Shown here in pieces: positions 53,251 through 63,342 of a stretch of DNA of 64,000 nucleotides; the stretch's first letter is position 1; each line of letters begins with the position of its first letter. A model generated the notes under the pieces. That model was given only the letters and a program-made list of their open reading frames with translations. It searched no databases and was not told where the DNA came from. This DNA is from Symbiodinium natans (lineage: Eukaryota; Sar; Dinophyceae; Suessiales; Symbiodiniaceae), in NCBI GenBank assembly GCA_905221605.1, contig CAJNDS010001558.1:62001-126000 (forward strand), in the 5' to 3' direction. The translations under genes and the position numbers were made by a program.

Positions 53251-53971
53251 GAAGGGTTTACGGTGGGGAAGAGTTCCTCTGTCGGTTGGAGGTGCTTCGG
53301 GTTCTGGTCGCATGGGTGTACAGGGCTTCTAGGGCTTTGCCTTAGGAGCCCAGAGCCGACTTTAGTTTATTGCAGGTTGCCTCAGAATTCGATAAGGGGC
53401 TTCATGCTCACAAGCTACAGAAGTTGGGGTTTAGGCCATGCTCACAACCTACAAAAGACGTCGGTCTTAGGGTTCAGGGTTTTAGGGGTTCATGGGTTTA
53501 GGGTTTAGGGTTTAGGGTTTAGGGTTTAGGGTTTAGGGGTTAGGGGTCTAGGGGTTGGGGTTTAGGGTAGGGCCTCGAGGGCGTGGGATGTAGGGCTTGT
53601 GGATTTGCAGCGCTGAGTCCCGCGATCTTGACAGATTGAGTTTTGTTGTTCCTTCCGGGCCCCTGTTAAGGAACGAAGTGAAATTGGGGTATAGTCTTAC
53701 ATGCTGCAGAACTCTGTTCTAGGATGTTCTGGGAACTCGTTTTTGGAGTTCCTGAACTAGAACCCAGCCGATTGAGGCGCTTCGGTCAGAAGGATCAAGG
53801 GATCAGGGAATGGCATGGTGGTTGAAAGTTGAACATGGGTTTCGGGTTTAGGGTGTAGGGTTTATCGTTTAGGGTGTAGGGGCAGTGCCCCTGGCTTGTC
53901 TCAGAACCCCCTCCCCCACCCGATATGTAAACGAATAGCGAATACTGTAACCGTAAACCACCCAAAATACC

Positions 53972-54102
53972 CCATGCTTTGGGATGTTCCTGCTCGTACT
54001 AACAGTCCGATAGTAGGATTGCAATGGGGGGGTTGGGGTACTACAATCCCTATTGAGGACTGTTGGACTGTTAGTATACGGGGGAACATCCCAACCCATG
54101 CT
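53972..54102. mobile_element. family A element, copy with 7-bp target duplication
   Basis: CCATGCT stands at 53972-53978 and 54096-54102. Inside, GGGATGTTCCTGCTCGTACT faces AGTATACGGGGGAACATCCC; GGACTGTTGGACTGTTAG shows a small internal duplication at the right arm. Confidence 0.9.
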
Positions 54103-54681
54103 GTTGAACAAGTCCCCCTATATGTGGATACCCGTCTGACATTTGACAGGGGTTTCTTGGGCTACATGGCCTGTTGTCGTTGCCCGCAGCTGCTCAGCTA
54201 AGATGTTGAGCCCACAAAAAATATACATGAAACCATTCAACAGTCCAGAGCCTGCATCCAGTCGGCACCTTTTCGTAATCAGAGATTATTCGAGCTGAGG
54301 GTTCATTTACCCTAAACCACAAACCGTGACTCCCAAAGGTCTCCAACGTTTTGCCACATGAGAGAGAGAGAGAGAAAAAAAAACACAAAAAAGATTCCGG
54401 GGACGCAGAGCGCGCTCGAGCACCCTGATACATCACCAGCAAGACACATGCCTGAGCAACCTCGACTCTTAGTGAGCCTTATCCCGTGAACCCCCCCCCC
54501 CCCCAACCCCCAAACCCCCAGACCCGTAATGGAAATCCACACAGCACCAAACCCCTGAAGCCCTAAACCCCTACACCCCTAAACCCTAAACCCCATACAG
54601 CATCTCGGGCCAAGCCAAAGTCCCAACCCTTGTCCACGCTCGCGCGCGCGTGCTCGCGCGCGTGCGCGGGGGTCCATGCAG

Positions 54682-54741
54682 CAATGCTGGGGCAGATCAC
54701 CTTCGGGAGCGCTTCTGGAGGCATTGCGCTGAAGAGTTCGG
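54682..54741 (+). CDS. candidate exon, Gly/Ser-rich
   Basis: After tccatgcag the frame reads MLGQITFGSASGGIALKSSG. A run of alternating CG (54641-54670) lies just upstream. Confidence 0.4.
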
Positions 54742-55283
54742 GCTTGGGGTTTGGGGTTTCGGAGTTGAGGAGCGTAGGTTTCAGGGTTTAAGCACTGAGG
54801 GTTGAGGGTTTAAGCTGGTTTAGGAGGCAAGGGCTTAGGATTTCCCAAGCATATGACGTCCAATTCCATAGTCTACCCGAAGGTAGAGCATAGGAGATTT
54901 CCCTACACCGTAAACATCCTAAAACCTAGCCCTAAACCCTAAACGGCCCAAAACCCTAAGCATCCTAGGTCTTCACCGGGCATCATCGCTTTTGACATTC
55001 GCCGGGGTGTGTTGGACCCATGCCGGGGGGGTGGAACGCCGTAAATTTCTACAATCCAAACAAGCAAGCGTGATGTGTGCATATTGCGGCATGCCGTTAA
55101 TTTATTCGGTGTGTATGTGCGCATTTTGATATTTCTATAATATATATGTATATACATATATGTCTATATGGATATTTCTTTATGTGTTTTTGTACAATTT
55201 CTTTCCACGTGTGTATATCTTATCCCCTAACCCCCAACCGCAAACCCCAAGCCCTAAACCCTAAACCCTGTCTCGTTTACAAG

Positions 55284-55352
55284 GCAGAAGCGCCATTCTT
55301 TGTTCATGTGGTCCCACAAAAAGGGAAGGCAAGACCCAAATCGCAAAATCGA
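55284..55352 (+). CDS. candidate exon, unknown protein
   Basis: After tttacaag the frame reads AEAPFFVHVVPQKGKARPKS then QNRT. CCCTAAA precedes, a TTTAGGG array follows at 55358. Confidence 0.5.
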
Positions 55353-55357
55353 ACACT

Positions 55358-55424
55358 AGGGTTTAGGGTTTAGGGTTTAGGGTTTAGGGTTTAGGGTTTA
55401 GGGTTTAGGGTTTAGGGTTTAGGA
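55358..55424 (+). repeat. interstitial TTTAGGG array
   Basis: Nine to ten perfect units separating the exon islands 55284 and 55440. Confidence 0.95.
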
Positions 55425-55439
55425 CTCAAGAATCGCCCC

Positions 55440-55513
55440 TCCAGGGTCTTTGCTGCCATCATCGCCTCCTCTCTTGCTGGGATGACCTCTACACACGCAG
55501 CCGCTGTTGTTCA
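55440..55513 (+). CDS. candidate exon, hydrophobic
   Basis: The frame contains VFAAIIASSLAGMTSTHAAA and ends VVQ before a GA donor (GACCGG). Likely a membrane segment or signal-like region. Confidence 0.5.
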
Positions 55514-55541
55514 GGACCGGTGCTAAATTGGTGCTATGAGA

Positions 55542-55691
55542 GGTTTCGGGATATTCCCCCTTATACTAACAGTCCTTAATGTAGGGTTTAGGGTTTAGGG
55601 TTTAGGGTTTAGGGCTTAGGGTTTAGGGCTTAGGGTGGGTTCATGATCCCTGTTACGGACTGTTAGTCTAAGGGGGAACATCCCAAATGAG
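55542..55691. mobile_element. family A element with TTTAGGG nested in one arm
   Basis: TTCGGGATATTCCCCCTTAT at the left and GGGGGAACATCCCAA at the right. An eight-unit TTTAGGG array (55579-55636) directly follows TAACAGTCCTTAATG of the left arm. Flanks ATGAGAGG and ATGAGGGC suggest a worn target duplication. Confidence 0.85.
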
Positions 55692-56690
55692 GGCCTCCAT
55701 AAGCTCCACTTTGAGAGACCCTAGATGGGGGTTTCTGACATTAGGGGTTAGCTTCTTGGGGTCCGTATTGTAAGGGAATCCTACTATTTGGGGGTTTGTT
55801 CTCGGGTCCCCTACACCCTAAACCCTAAACCCTAAACCCTAAACTGTAGGGACCCTGGGACCCTAAGCCCTAAATTCCCTAAACTTGGGTTGAGAGTTCA
55901 GGATCTGGGTCTCAGGATATAGGGGTTGATTCAGGGTTTAGGGTTTAGGGTTTTGGGGACTGCCCTTGCGTCTCAGGCTCGATAGAGATGTCTTCTACGA
56001 GACCCAGACCTCCAATAAAGGGGAGATCCTTATACCTTTCGGTTTAGGGTTTGGGGTTTGGGGTTTGGGGTTTGGTGTTTAGGCCCCCCTCCCCGCCCCT
56101 CCTAGAGTGTAACGCTGACTGGACATCGTAAAGTTCAGGGTCGCGGGAGGGACTCCAGGATTCGGCAAGTCTTACGCCCTCTCTACGTGAAAAGTCGCCT
56201 AAGCTTGGGGTCCTTTTGGGTAACTTAACCACAAGGCTCCACACTGCTGTTGAGCAGGGAACATCCCAAACAGGCGCCGAATTCATCCTTCTGGACCCCT
56301 CAGCCAGTTAGGGAGCCTCCAAATCCCCAGAGCCGAGAAACCCCAAACACTGCACCCTAACTAGACCCAAAAGCCCACGACTGTCAGCCGCCCAAAGTGT
56401 CAAGGCGCTAAACCCCGAGCCCTCGCCACTCTTCAGCCGAATGTTTGAGAAAACACACCCTAGGCCCCAAAGCCCAAACCCTAAATCCTATAACACGTTG
56501 ATAATCCCCCGAAACCCCAAACCCCAAGCCCCAAACCCCAAACCCCACACCCCAACCCCAAACCCCAAACCCCAAACCCTAACCCTAAACCCTAAACCCC
56601 AAACCGCAAACCCGAAACCCTAAACCCTATACCCTATACCCTAAACCCTAAACCCTAAACCCTAATCCCCAGCCCGAATCTCTTCTCCCC

Positions 56691-56872
56691 CTGAATATGG
56701 CAGGCAGCCCAACCCTAAAGCCTAAACCCTAAACCCTAACCCTAAACCCTAAACCCTAAACCCTAAACCCTAAACCCTAAACCCTAAACCCTAAACCCTA
56801 AACCCTAAACCCTAAACCCTAAACCCTAAACCCTAAACCCTAAACCCTGCCCTGAGTATGGCAGGCAGCCCA
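56691..56872 (+). repeat. CCCTAAA array between 22-bp direct duplications
   Basis: CTGAATATGGCAGGCAGCCC at 56691 and CTGAGTATGGCAGGCAGCCC at 56853 flank a CCCTAAA array of about 19 units. The duplicated piece includes a possible acceptor (ggcag) and the start of the following exon. Confidence 0.85.
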
Positions 56873-56930
56873 ATCGGGGCCCTGGGGCAACTGGCAGCAC
56901 GTCGCCTCAGGAGGCCAGGAGCTTGCATGC
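56858..56930 (+). CDS. candidate exon, unknown protein
   Basis: ATG opens MAGSPIGALGQLAARRLRRP then GACMR; a second frame after ggcag is also open. Ends at a G8 run. Confidence 0.35.
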
Positions 56931-57191
56931 GGGGGGGGTTCAAGAACTGCAGGATTTAGTTTAGGGTTTCGGGTTTAGGGTTTAGGGTTTCGGGTTTAGG
57001 GTTTAGGGTTTCGGGTTTAGGGTTTAGGGTTCAGGGTTCAGGGTTCAGGGTTTGGCGTTTTAGGGCTTAGGGTTTAGGGTTTAGGGTGTAAGAACTTTAG
57101 GATGGGTTGAGGATTGACCCTGAACTTAGGATTTCGAGGGCTTGAACTTTCGACTGAGGCCCGAGCGCAGAAGCTTTCCGGAGGGAGGGGG

Positions 57192-57268
57192 AGGGCTGAA
57201 GGCGCTGGGTCTCCGCCAGAGTTCCTATGCGAAGTCATGCGGTTCCCTCATGCAGATTGCAGCTACCC
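57192..57268 (+). CDS. candidate exon upstream of ubiquitin-like gene
   Basis: The frame contains GSPPEFLCEVMRFPHADCSY. TTTAGGG lies upstream and a CCCTAAA array (57264-57340) follows. Possibly the same gene as below. Confidence 0.45.
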
Positions 57269-57362
57269 TAAACCCTAAACCCTAAACCCTAAACCCTAAA
57301 CCCTAAACCCTAAACCCTAAACCCTAAACCCTAAGCCCTACTCCGTGCCTTTCGTCCGGCAG

Positions 57363-58975
57363 CTGCGGCTCAAGAGCTCCACTTCCGAGCCATGAAGGCG
57401 ACCGCAAGCAGCTTGATACCCGAAGGAGACGTCAGCCGCGACTACATCTGGGAGACTCTGACGAGCCTTGGGGACCTTTTGGGGTTTAGGGTTTAGGGTT
57501 TAGGGCTAGGGTTTATAGGGCTTAGGGTTTAGGGTTTAGGATTGGGGGGTCACATACCCTTTACTACGACAATTTCTGATGAAGTATATGACTCATAAGC
57601 CCTTTTGGGGTTCATTCCGTCCCCAAGGAACTGGGCAAAGAAGAAGACTAAGCCCGGGCATGCGCCCGGGGACCAGGGAGTCGGCCACGAAGATTTTCAG
57701 CGACGTCTACTTCATCGACTATGCAAGCATCCCTCCCATCGCGATGCCAAGGAAGCAGGAAGCCCCAAAGAAGGCCGAGAGCGGCAAGCCACGCGCCAAG
57801 GTGTGGCGGGTGAAGAAGCAGGAGAGCCATGAGACCTCGGAGAAGCCGCTGACTGTCGAAATGATGTCGGGCCGGGCAGTTGAAATCAAGGTGCCTGCCC
57901 CGTACCTTTGTGTCATAGTAGTGGGGGGGGGGGGTAGCATTTTGCATGTTTCAAGGGTACAAAAAAAGACATTATTGAGTTTTTTTTTAATATCCGGACC
58001 ATAACTAGGTACACAGTTGCCCAAGTCAAGAAGCGGCTAGAGCCGAGCCTCGGAATTCCGGCATTCCTGCAAAAGATTCCTGGTAGCCCAGTGGTACCCT
58101 TATTGGTTTAGGGTTTAGGGTTTAGGGTTTAGGGTTTAGGGTTTAGGGTTTAGGGTTTAGGGTTTAGGGTTTAGGGTTTAGGGTTTAGGGTTTAGGGTTT
58201 CCCCTTTTTGGGGGGTTAGTTTTGTGTTCCCTCATAAGGCAACCAAGCAACAACAAAAAGAGCACAACTTATTGTTTTTGGTTACCGGGCTGCCAAGGAT
58301 TCTTGAGGGTACCGAAGAACTCCCGGACGAGGCGGTGGTGACTGGGGATTCGGTGACGTTTCTGCAGAGGGAGCCGCCAATGATTCTTTGTCGTAGTTGG
58401 GTAACATTTTACATTTTTAAGGGTACTTAAACCCAATAAGGAATATGATTTTAAAATTTTAATACTATCCCAAAGCGTGGCCGATTGGCACAGCTCCTGG
58501 GGATATGTGGCTTGGTAGCCCAGTGCTAGGCCCTTTACCCTTTTTTTTTGTTTGGTTCAAGGTTCCCTTGTTATGGTATAGTACGCATACCAAGGAGGAC
58601 ATCTTGTGTAAGTGGTACCGGTTCGAAACGTACGACCAGTTCCCAGAGACTCAGTAGAAGCTTTTGAAGTGGTTGCTCAAGTTCCGGAACATGAAGAATG
58701 TGCCCTTGTCCACGGAGAGCGTGTTGGAAGTCATTGATGTCTGGCTCGCCAACAACGGTAAAGCAGGAGCGCACCCAGAAATCTTCAAGGGACATGTGGA
58801 GAAGATCACCGCGTTCATGCGACATTGCTGCTACAGCCCGTCTTTGCTGGTGGTGTACAATGAGCCCTATAGCCACGACGATGACTTAGAGTGGGTATTC
58901 TTCTTCGTCGGCCGGCTGAGAAGTGAGCCGCAGACGTTCGTAGTGCAAAGTTTCCTCCTAAATTGTTGGATTTGA
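57363..58975 (+). CDS. protein with ubiquitin-like domain, multi-exon
   Basis: Exons: 57363 to about 57476 (after tttcgtccggcag; LHFRAMKATASSLIPEGDVS), about 57677-57901 (IFSDVYFIDYASIPPIAMPR, lysine-rich linker, then LTVEMMSGRAVEIKVPAP), 58009-58074 (YTVAQVKKRLEPSLGIPAFL QK), 58298 to about 58388 (ILEGTEELPDEAVVTGDSVT), 58595-58975. The middle three join to a ubiquitin fold: start strand E-M-M-S-G-R, the T-V-x-x-V-K-x-x-L helix, G-I-P-x-x-x-Q-K turn and L-x-D final loop; this kind is common in dinoflagellate proteins. Introns 57902-58008 (GT-AG) and 58075-58297 (GA-AG) are fixed by the frame. The last exon has an in-frame TAG at 58655. Function unknown. Confidence 0.72.
57902..58008 (+). mobile_element. 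family D intron, copy 1
   Basis: This 107-bp intron of the ubiquitin-like gene has GTAC at both borders (57902 and 58009). TTTGTGTCATAGTAG, a G run, TAGCATTTTGCATGTTTCAA and GGGTAC correspond to sequence at 58388. Confidence 0.75.
58075..58297 (+). mobile_element. family C intron with nested TTTAGGG array
   Basis: The intron is bounded by GATTC direct repeats (58075 and 58298). TGGTAGCCCAGTGG at the left end pairs with CCGGGCTGCCAAG at the right end. Between them lie thirteen perfect TTTAGGG units (58107-58200). Removing it restores the ubiquitin-like frame. Confidence 0.85.
58388..58470 (+). mobile_element. family D copy 2
   Basis: TTTGTCGTAGTTGGGTAACA, TTTTACATTTTTAAGGGTAC match copy 1 at 57908. 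GATT stands near both ends (58383 and 58483). It probably forms most of the next intron of the same gene. Confidence 0.6.
58514..58594 (+). mobile_element. family C copy 3
   Basis: GGTAGCCCAGTGCTAGGCCC, TTTGGTTCAAGGTTCCCTT and end CATACCAAG. It begins GT and ends AG directly before the last exon at 58595, so it can act as a complete 80-bp intron. Confidence 0.7.
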
Positions 58976-59024
58976 ATCAAAGACCTCCACGATAGTTGTG
59001 GTCACCCGTTTAGGGTTACGGTCT

Positions 59025-59092
59025 AGGGTTTAGGGTTTAGGGTTTAGGGTTTAGGGTTTAGGGTCTAGGGTTTAGGGTTTAGGGTTTAGGGT
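59025..59092 (+). repeat. interstitial TTTAGGG array
   Basis: About ten units with two TCTAGGG, 3' of the last ubiquitin-like exon. Confidence 0.95.
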
Positions 59093-59244
59093 AACCCGTG
59101 TTCATCATGCCGGAGATGCGGTTTTTGAGTGATCCGTAAGCGGCTCTTGCTTAAAGCTGTGCCGCCGGTGCTGATTTTTTCCCGTCTCTGCCTTGAATGT
59201 TTAGGGTTTAGGGTTTAGGGTTTAGGGTTTAATGTTGCACCCGC

Positions 59245-59955
59245 AATATTCTAGGGGGACGCTATTATGAAAAGTTTTCCGGCTATTCAGGATCTGGACC
59301 CTTTGTTTTGGGGGTCCGCTATAATGAAAAGATTTCGGGCCGTGACTGTTTTTTTGAGGGTGTCAGGAAGGCATAAGCTTCTCGAGAAAGAGAGATACTT
59401 GAAGCCTGAAGCCTCGACCTGTCCAGGATCTCCGACAATCTTCTTTTTTCAGGGCGCCTTTTCTTTATAAATTCCTTACTTAAAACTAGATGATTCCATA
59501 GGCGAATCATATCCGGAAAGGGGGTACCTTACGGAGGCCTCCGGACACACTTTAATACCTTTGTTTGGGGGCCCGCTATAATGCAAGTCTCCCGGGGCCA
59601 GGGGCTCAGTCCTTCGGTTTTCAGGAAGGCATAAGCTTTCTCGAGAAGGAGGGATACTTGAAGCCCTCCTCGACCTGCCCAGGATCTCCGACAATCTTCT
59701 TTTTTCAGGGCGCCTTTTCTTTATAAATTCCTTACTTAAAACTAGATGATTCCATAGGCGAATCATATCCGGAAAGGGGGTACCTTACGGAGGCCTCCGG
59801 ACACACTTTTAATACCTTTGTTTGGGGGCCCGCTATAATGCAAGTCTCCCGGGGCCAGGGGCTCAGTCCTCGGTTTTCAGGAAGGCATAAGCTTTCTCGA
59901 GAAGAAGGGATACTTGAAGCCTGAAGCCTCGACCTTTCCAGGGTCGCGGGGTAGC
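59245..59955. repeat. 256-bp tandem repeat, about 2.7 copies
   Basis: GATGATTCCATAGGCGAATC stands at 59489 and 59745 (256 bp apart). Units include GGGGGCCCGCTATAATGCAA, CAGGAAGGCATAAGCTTTCT and TTTATAAATTCCTTACTTAA. Terminal copies are worn. Minus-strand frames (RPEKRRLSEIL) repeat with the unit; probably by-products. Confidence 0.9.
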
Positions 59956-60084
59956 TTAGGGAGGCTCCGGACCCCCCCCCCCCCCACTGTTTGGGGTCTT
60001 TTTAATTCAGGCTCGCGACTGTTGAGGGGGGGGGGGGGTAACTTATTAAAGCAGGTCCAACATTAGGGTTTAGGGTTCGGTTGC

Positions 60085-60342
60085 GAGGTAGGGGGCGGAC
60101 TGTCACGACTTCCTGCCACAGCTCGCTGAAGGGGGCATTGGTGCAACTAAGCCGGTAGCCGTAGTATAATACGTGCGCCAATTCTCTCTGTGGATCTCTT
60201 AGAATAAGTGTAACCTTTCTCTTTTGGTTCGCTTGGCCACATTCAAAGATATAGAATACCAATCCACCTTTCTCTGCTGGTGAGGTTGTCACCACATAGA
60301 AGCCTCTTTCTCTGTTGGTGTGAAGACCGTACATGCGACAGT
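60085..60342 (-). CDS. candidate minus-strand exon, unknown protein
   Basis: On the minus strand, acceptor-like accttatttaccttag is followed by YGLHTNRERGFYVVTTSPAE, then GLVFYIFECGQANQKRKVTL and ILRDPQRELAHVLYYGYRLS. The frame is open past 60085. Strand-like segments alternate with polar turns; the peptide is convincingly protein-like but matches no family I know. It is opposite to its neighbours. Confidence 0.55.
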
Positions 60343-60449
60343 CTAAGGTAAATAAGGTACGCGACAGCAGACAGGACACAGAAAGGATAACAAGGTCGTA
60401 AGGGTACCACCTCAGAGTCTGGGGTGGCGGTGTCATGTTAAGGTGTAGG

Positions 60450-61280
60450 GTCTCCCGCAGATTTCAGGGGAGGGGCTGAGGGAGGATTTCTTGGCTTAGG
60501 ACTTCGGATTTTTCTGACTTTAGGGTTCGGAGGGGCTCAGAGTTTACAGTGCTGCCTGAACCCGAATTCCTGAACCTTAGACCCTAAACCCTGCGCCCTT
60601 TTCAGCCGCGACTCAGCGTGCAGAACTTCCAAGACCCTAAAACCGAAGCCTTTTTGCCCTGTCTTTGCCAGACTTTGGCGCCTCCTTTCCTGGCGGAGGC
60701 GCGGTGCAGGGAGGAAGATCGGATTTCTGTTTTAGGAGGTTTAGGGAGTTGAGGGCTTAGGTAATTAGTCTTCGTCGTGTTGAGGCTGTTCAGGCTCCAC
60801 CACCGCCCCCCGCCCCCCCCCCCGGCAACCCCCTCCCGAATTCAAATCTCCAACTCGAACCACCGCAGCCGGTCAAAACATCCCTCAGAGAGTTTCGGCC
60901 ACCTGAAGACATTGGACCTTGAGCCCTGCACAAGCTGAGGCCTGCTTGCTTGCGGCTTTACACCCGAGAACCCTAACAATGAGGCTCTACTGACATGAGG
61001 GTGAAGGGATTCATGCAGCCCGGCCCCCCGAACTCAGAAACGGACCCATGTCTGACCAGAATGGTCGGTTGGGGCTCAGGGCTCCGGCTGTCGTGCTACA
61101 GGGCTTCACGAGCGATCAAAATATGTATGTATGAACCATAGTATATGATGCGGTTGCCTCGCTTTCGCCCATACCCAGTTTAAGGCCCTGGAACATCCCC
61201 CACATGTTCTCGTGCCCAGAAGTCGGAAGCCTTCCTTGCTGTACTTGGCACGGCAGGCACCGTTTGTTGGGCTTGCCACT
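60450..61280. other. interval without clear gene
   Basis: Mostly unique sequence with scattered telomere-like words, a C-rich run at 60800-60822 and no convincing exon. Confidence 0.4.
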
Positions 61281-61292
61281 TTGGGGTTTACA

Positions 61293-61358
61293 GGCCCTAA
61301 ACCCTAAACCCTAAACCCTAAACCCTAAACCCTAAACCCTAAACCCTAAACCCTAAAC
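61293..61358 (+). repeat. interstitial CCCTAAA array
   Basis: Nine to ten perfect units. Confidence 0.95.
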
Positions 61359-61898
61359 CATGCTTGGAGGGAGGGGCCTGGGTGGTGGTGAGGCGGGGGG
61401 GGGTTGGGGCAGGAGCATGGCTTTGGGAGTTTCGGATGTTGGGTTCGGGGTTTGTAGGGTTTAGGGTGTATAGGGTGTATAGGGTTCGCGGTTTAAGGTG
61501 TGGGGTTTGGGGTTGGGGTGTGGGCTTCATGGCTTGTGCCATTTTGCATTTTGGGGGGGTTTTACCGCTGAGGCGCAGAGCGAAGCCTCAGAAGCACTGC
61601 GCCCAGAATTGGGTTGCTGCTAAGACACCGCATTCCAGATGCTCAGCTGCCAGAAAGGGTATAGTAATTTAGTAAGTAGTGTGCTTTCCTTCCGTTTGGT
61701 AAGTGAATGCAAGTTCCTAACAACAGCTGCCCCCGCCGCCCCTCCCCCCCCAAACTTGAACCCTCCTTCGGTGTAGTGTGTAGTACATGTACTATACAAT
61801 CCCAACGGCTTCTCTCCTTGCCCGAAACGCCCCCATAAGACCCTGTAAGCCCCTATAACACTAAACCCTAAACCCTAAGCCCCCAAAAACCCTACAAC

Positions 61899-61991
61899 AT
61901 GTCAGGCGCTTCCCGCGCCGCAATGCCCACGGACGCGGCCGAGGCCGCCCCCGCGATGCGCAAGGCGCTGGGGAGGCCCAGCTCGGATTAG
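61899..61991 (+). CDS. candidate first exon of an unknown gene
   Basis: ATG 61899 opens MSGASRAAMPTDAAEAAPAM then RKALGRPSSD and TAG 61989. Codons are strongly GC-ending. A GC donor within it (AAG then GCGCTG at 61965) would avoid the stop. CCCTAAA repeats precede. Confidence 0.5.
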   Translation: MSGASRAAMPTDAAEAAPAMRKALGRPSSD

Positions 61992-62462
61992 GGCTTAGGG
62001 CTTCGGTTCAGACCCTAAACCCTAAACCCTAAACCCTAGACCCTTAGGGTTGAGGCTGCCAGGGTTCGAGATTCTTCTTTGGGAAACCCTAAGCCCTCAA
62101 CCTTCTTAACGTGGAGTCTCCAGGATTTGGTGTGCGGCCTTGGTTTTGACCCCTCAAAGACCCTCAAGCCCTCTACGGGTTTGGGGTTTGGGGTTTGGGG
62201 TTTAGGGTTTAGGGTTTAGGGTTTAGAACCCTAAGCCCCAAACGCCAAGCCCCCCCCCCATGTTTTAAGAACTTACCGGCCTGTGAGCCGCCTCACGAAT
62301 ATGAGGGGTTTACGATCATAGGGGCCCGTAATATAGAGCTGTAGGATCCCCTTAGAACAAGGACCCCAACTTCAGGGACCAGATGAACCCTAAACAGGTT
62401 ACCCGGTTTATGGTCCACGGATACGGATTATAGTCGTTAGGCCAGATGTCCCCAATTTTAGG

Positions 62463-62487
62463 GTTCATTTCGTCCCCAAGGAACCAG
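62463..62487 (+). repeat. dispersed repeat ending CCGTCCCCAAGGAAC
   Basis: GGGTTCATTTCGTCCCCAAG matches GGGTTCATTCCGTCCCCAAG at 57608; both are followed by GAAC. Possibly the 3' end of another intron element. Confidence 0.6.
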
Positions 62488-62615
62488 GTACCCAAACCCC
62501 GAAACCCGAAACCCTAAACCCTAAACCCTAAACCCCCCGAAACCCGAAACCCGAAACCCTAAACACTAAACCGTGTGTATACCCCAAATGTCGTAAGCCC
62601 CCGTATCATTGTCAG

Positions 62616-62670
62616 GCTGCGGCGGCCTGCCGCCCGAGAAGAACTGGGGCTATGGCAGGCCCTGCGCAAG
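62616..62670 (+). CDS. candidate exon, two good frames
   Basis: After cattgtcag one frame reads LRRPAAREELGLWQALRK, another CGGLPPEKNWGYGRPCA. Ends at TTTAGG. Probably in the gene starting at 61899. Confidence 0.45.
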
Positions 62671-62676
62671 TTTAGG

Positions 62677-62741
62677 AGCCTAAACCCTAAACCCTAAACC
62701 CTAAACCCTAAACCCTAAACCCTAAACCCTAAACCCTACAT
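62677..62741 (+). repeat. interstitial CCCTAAA array
   Basis: Nine perfect units after exon 62616-62670. Confidence 0.95.
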
Positions 62742-63258
62742 AGAGTGGAAGGTTTTGAAGTCGGGAAGCTTAGGCAGCTTAGCTGGGAAGCTTAGGACGT
62801 CAAGGGTTTAGGAAGTTTAGGAAATTGTTAGAAGTTGAGGAAGGTCAGGAACTTACATAGGCAAATTTTCAGTAGGTGGCTTAGGAAGTTGAGGAAGCTT
62901 AGAGCGATCTCTGGCGGTGTTTTCTGCTATGTTGGGATCAAGGTTGGGGTTAAGATGGGGCGTAGTTTTGAAACCCGATGTCGGAGAAGAGAGGCTTGAA
63001 TGGGAGAACCCTCTAGGACCAGGCTCATCGAGGCTTCCGAGTGTCAGGACCCACAACAATCTGACCGATGCCTCTTTGAATAGATATCAGACAAAAGCGA
63101 CCCAGAATGCCCGGTATATGATTAAACAGATGGTCCACGGCATTGCCCATCAAGCCCCTCAATCCTGCGATCTCCTGACCTGCCCTAAACCCCTAAACCC
63201 TAAACCCTAAACTTTTAAGCCCTAAGCCCTCAACCCCTGAAGCCTAAACCTTGCACAG

Positions 63259-63340
63259 GTGGCGTGTTCAGGTGGCAGAGGCCCTGCAGCAAATGCCCGA
63301 CAGATGGCAGGCCACTCTCAAACGAACACCCCAGATGTTG
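63259..63340 (+). CDS. candidate exon, unknown protein
   Basis: After ccttgcacag the frame reads WRVQVAEALQQMPDRWQATL then KRTPQMLF; helical and protein-like. CCCTAAA upstream, TTTAGGG array (63343-63412) downstream. Confidence 0.5.
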
Positions 63341-63342
63341 TT

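Noticed and set aside
56441-56623. Proteins rich in NPKPQTLNPKP or GFRVLGFRV
   Set aside because: These are translations of CCCTAAA/TTTAGGG repeats and appear wherever an array is open in frame.
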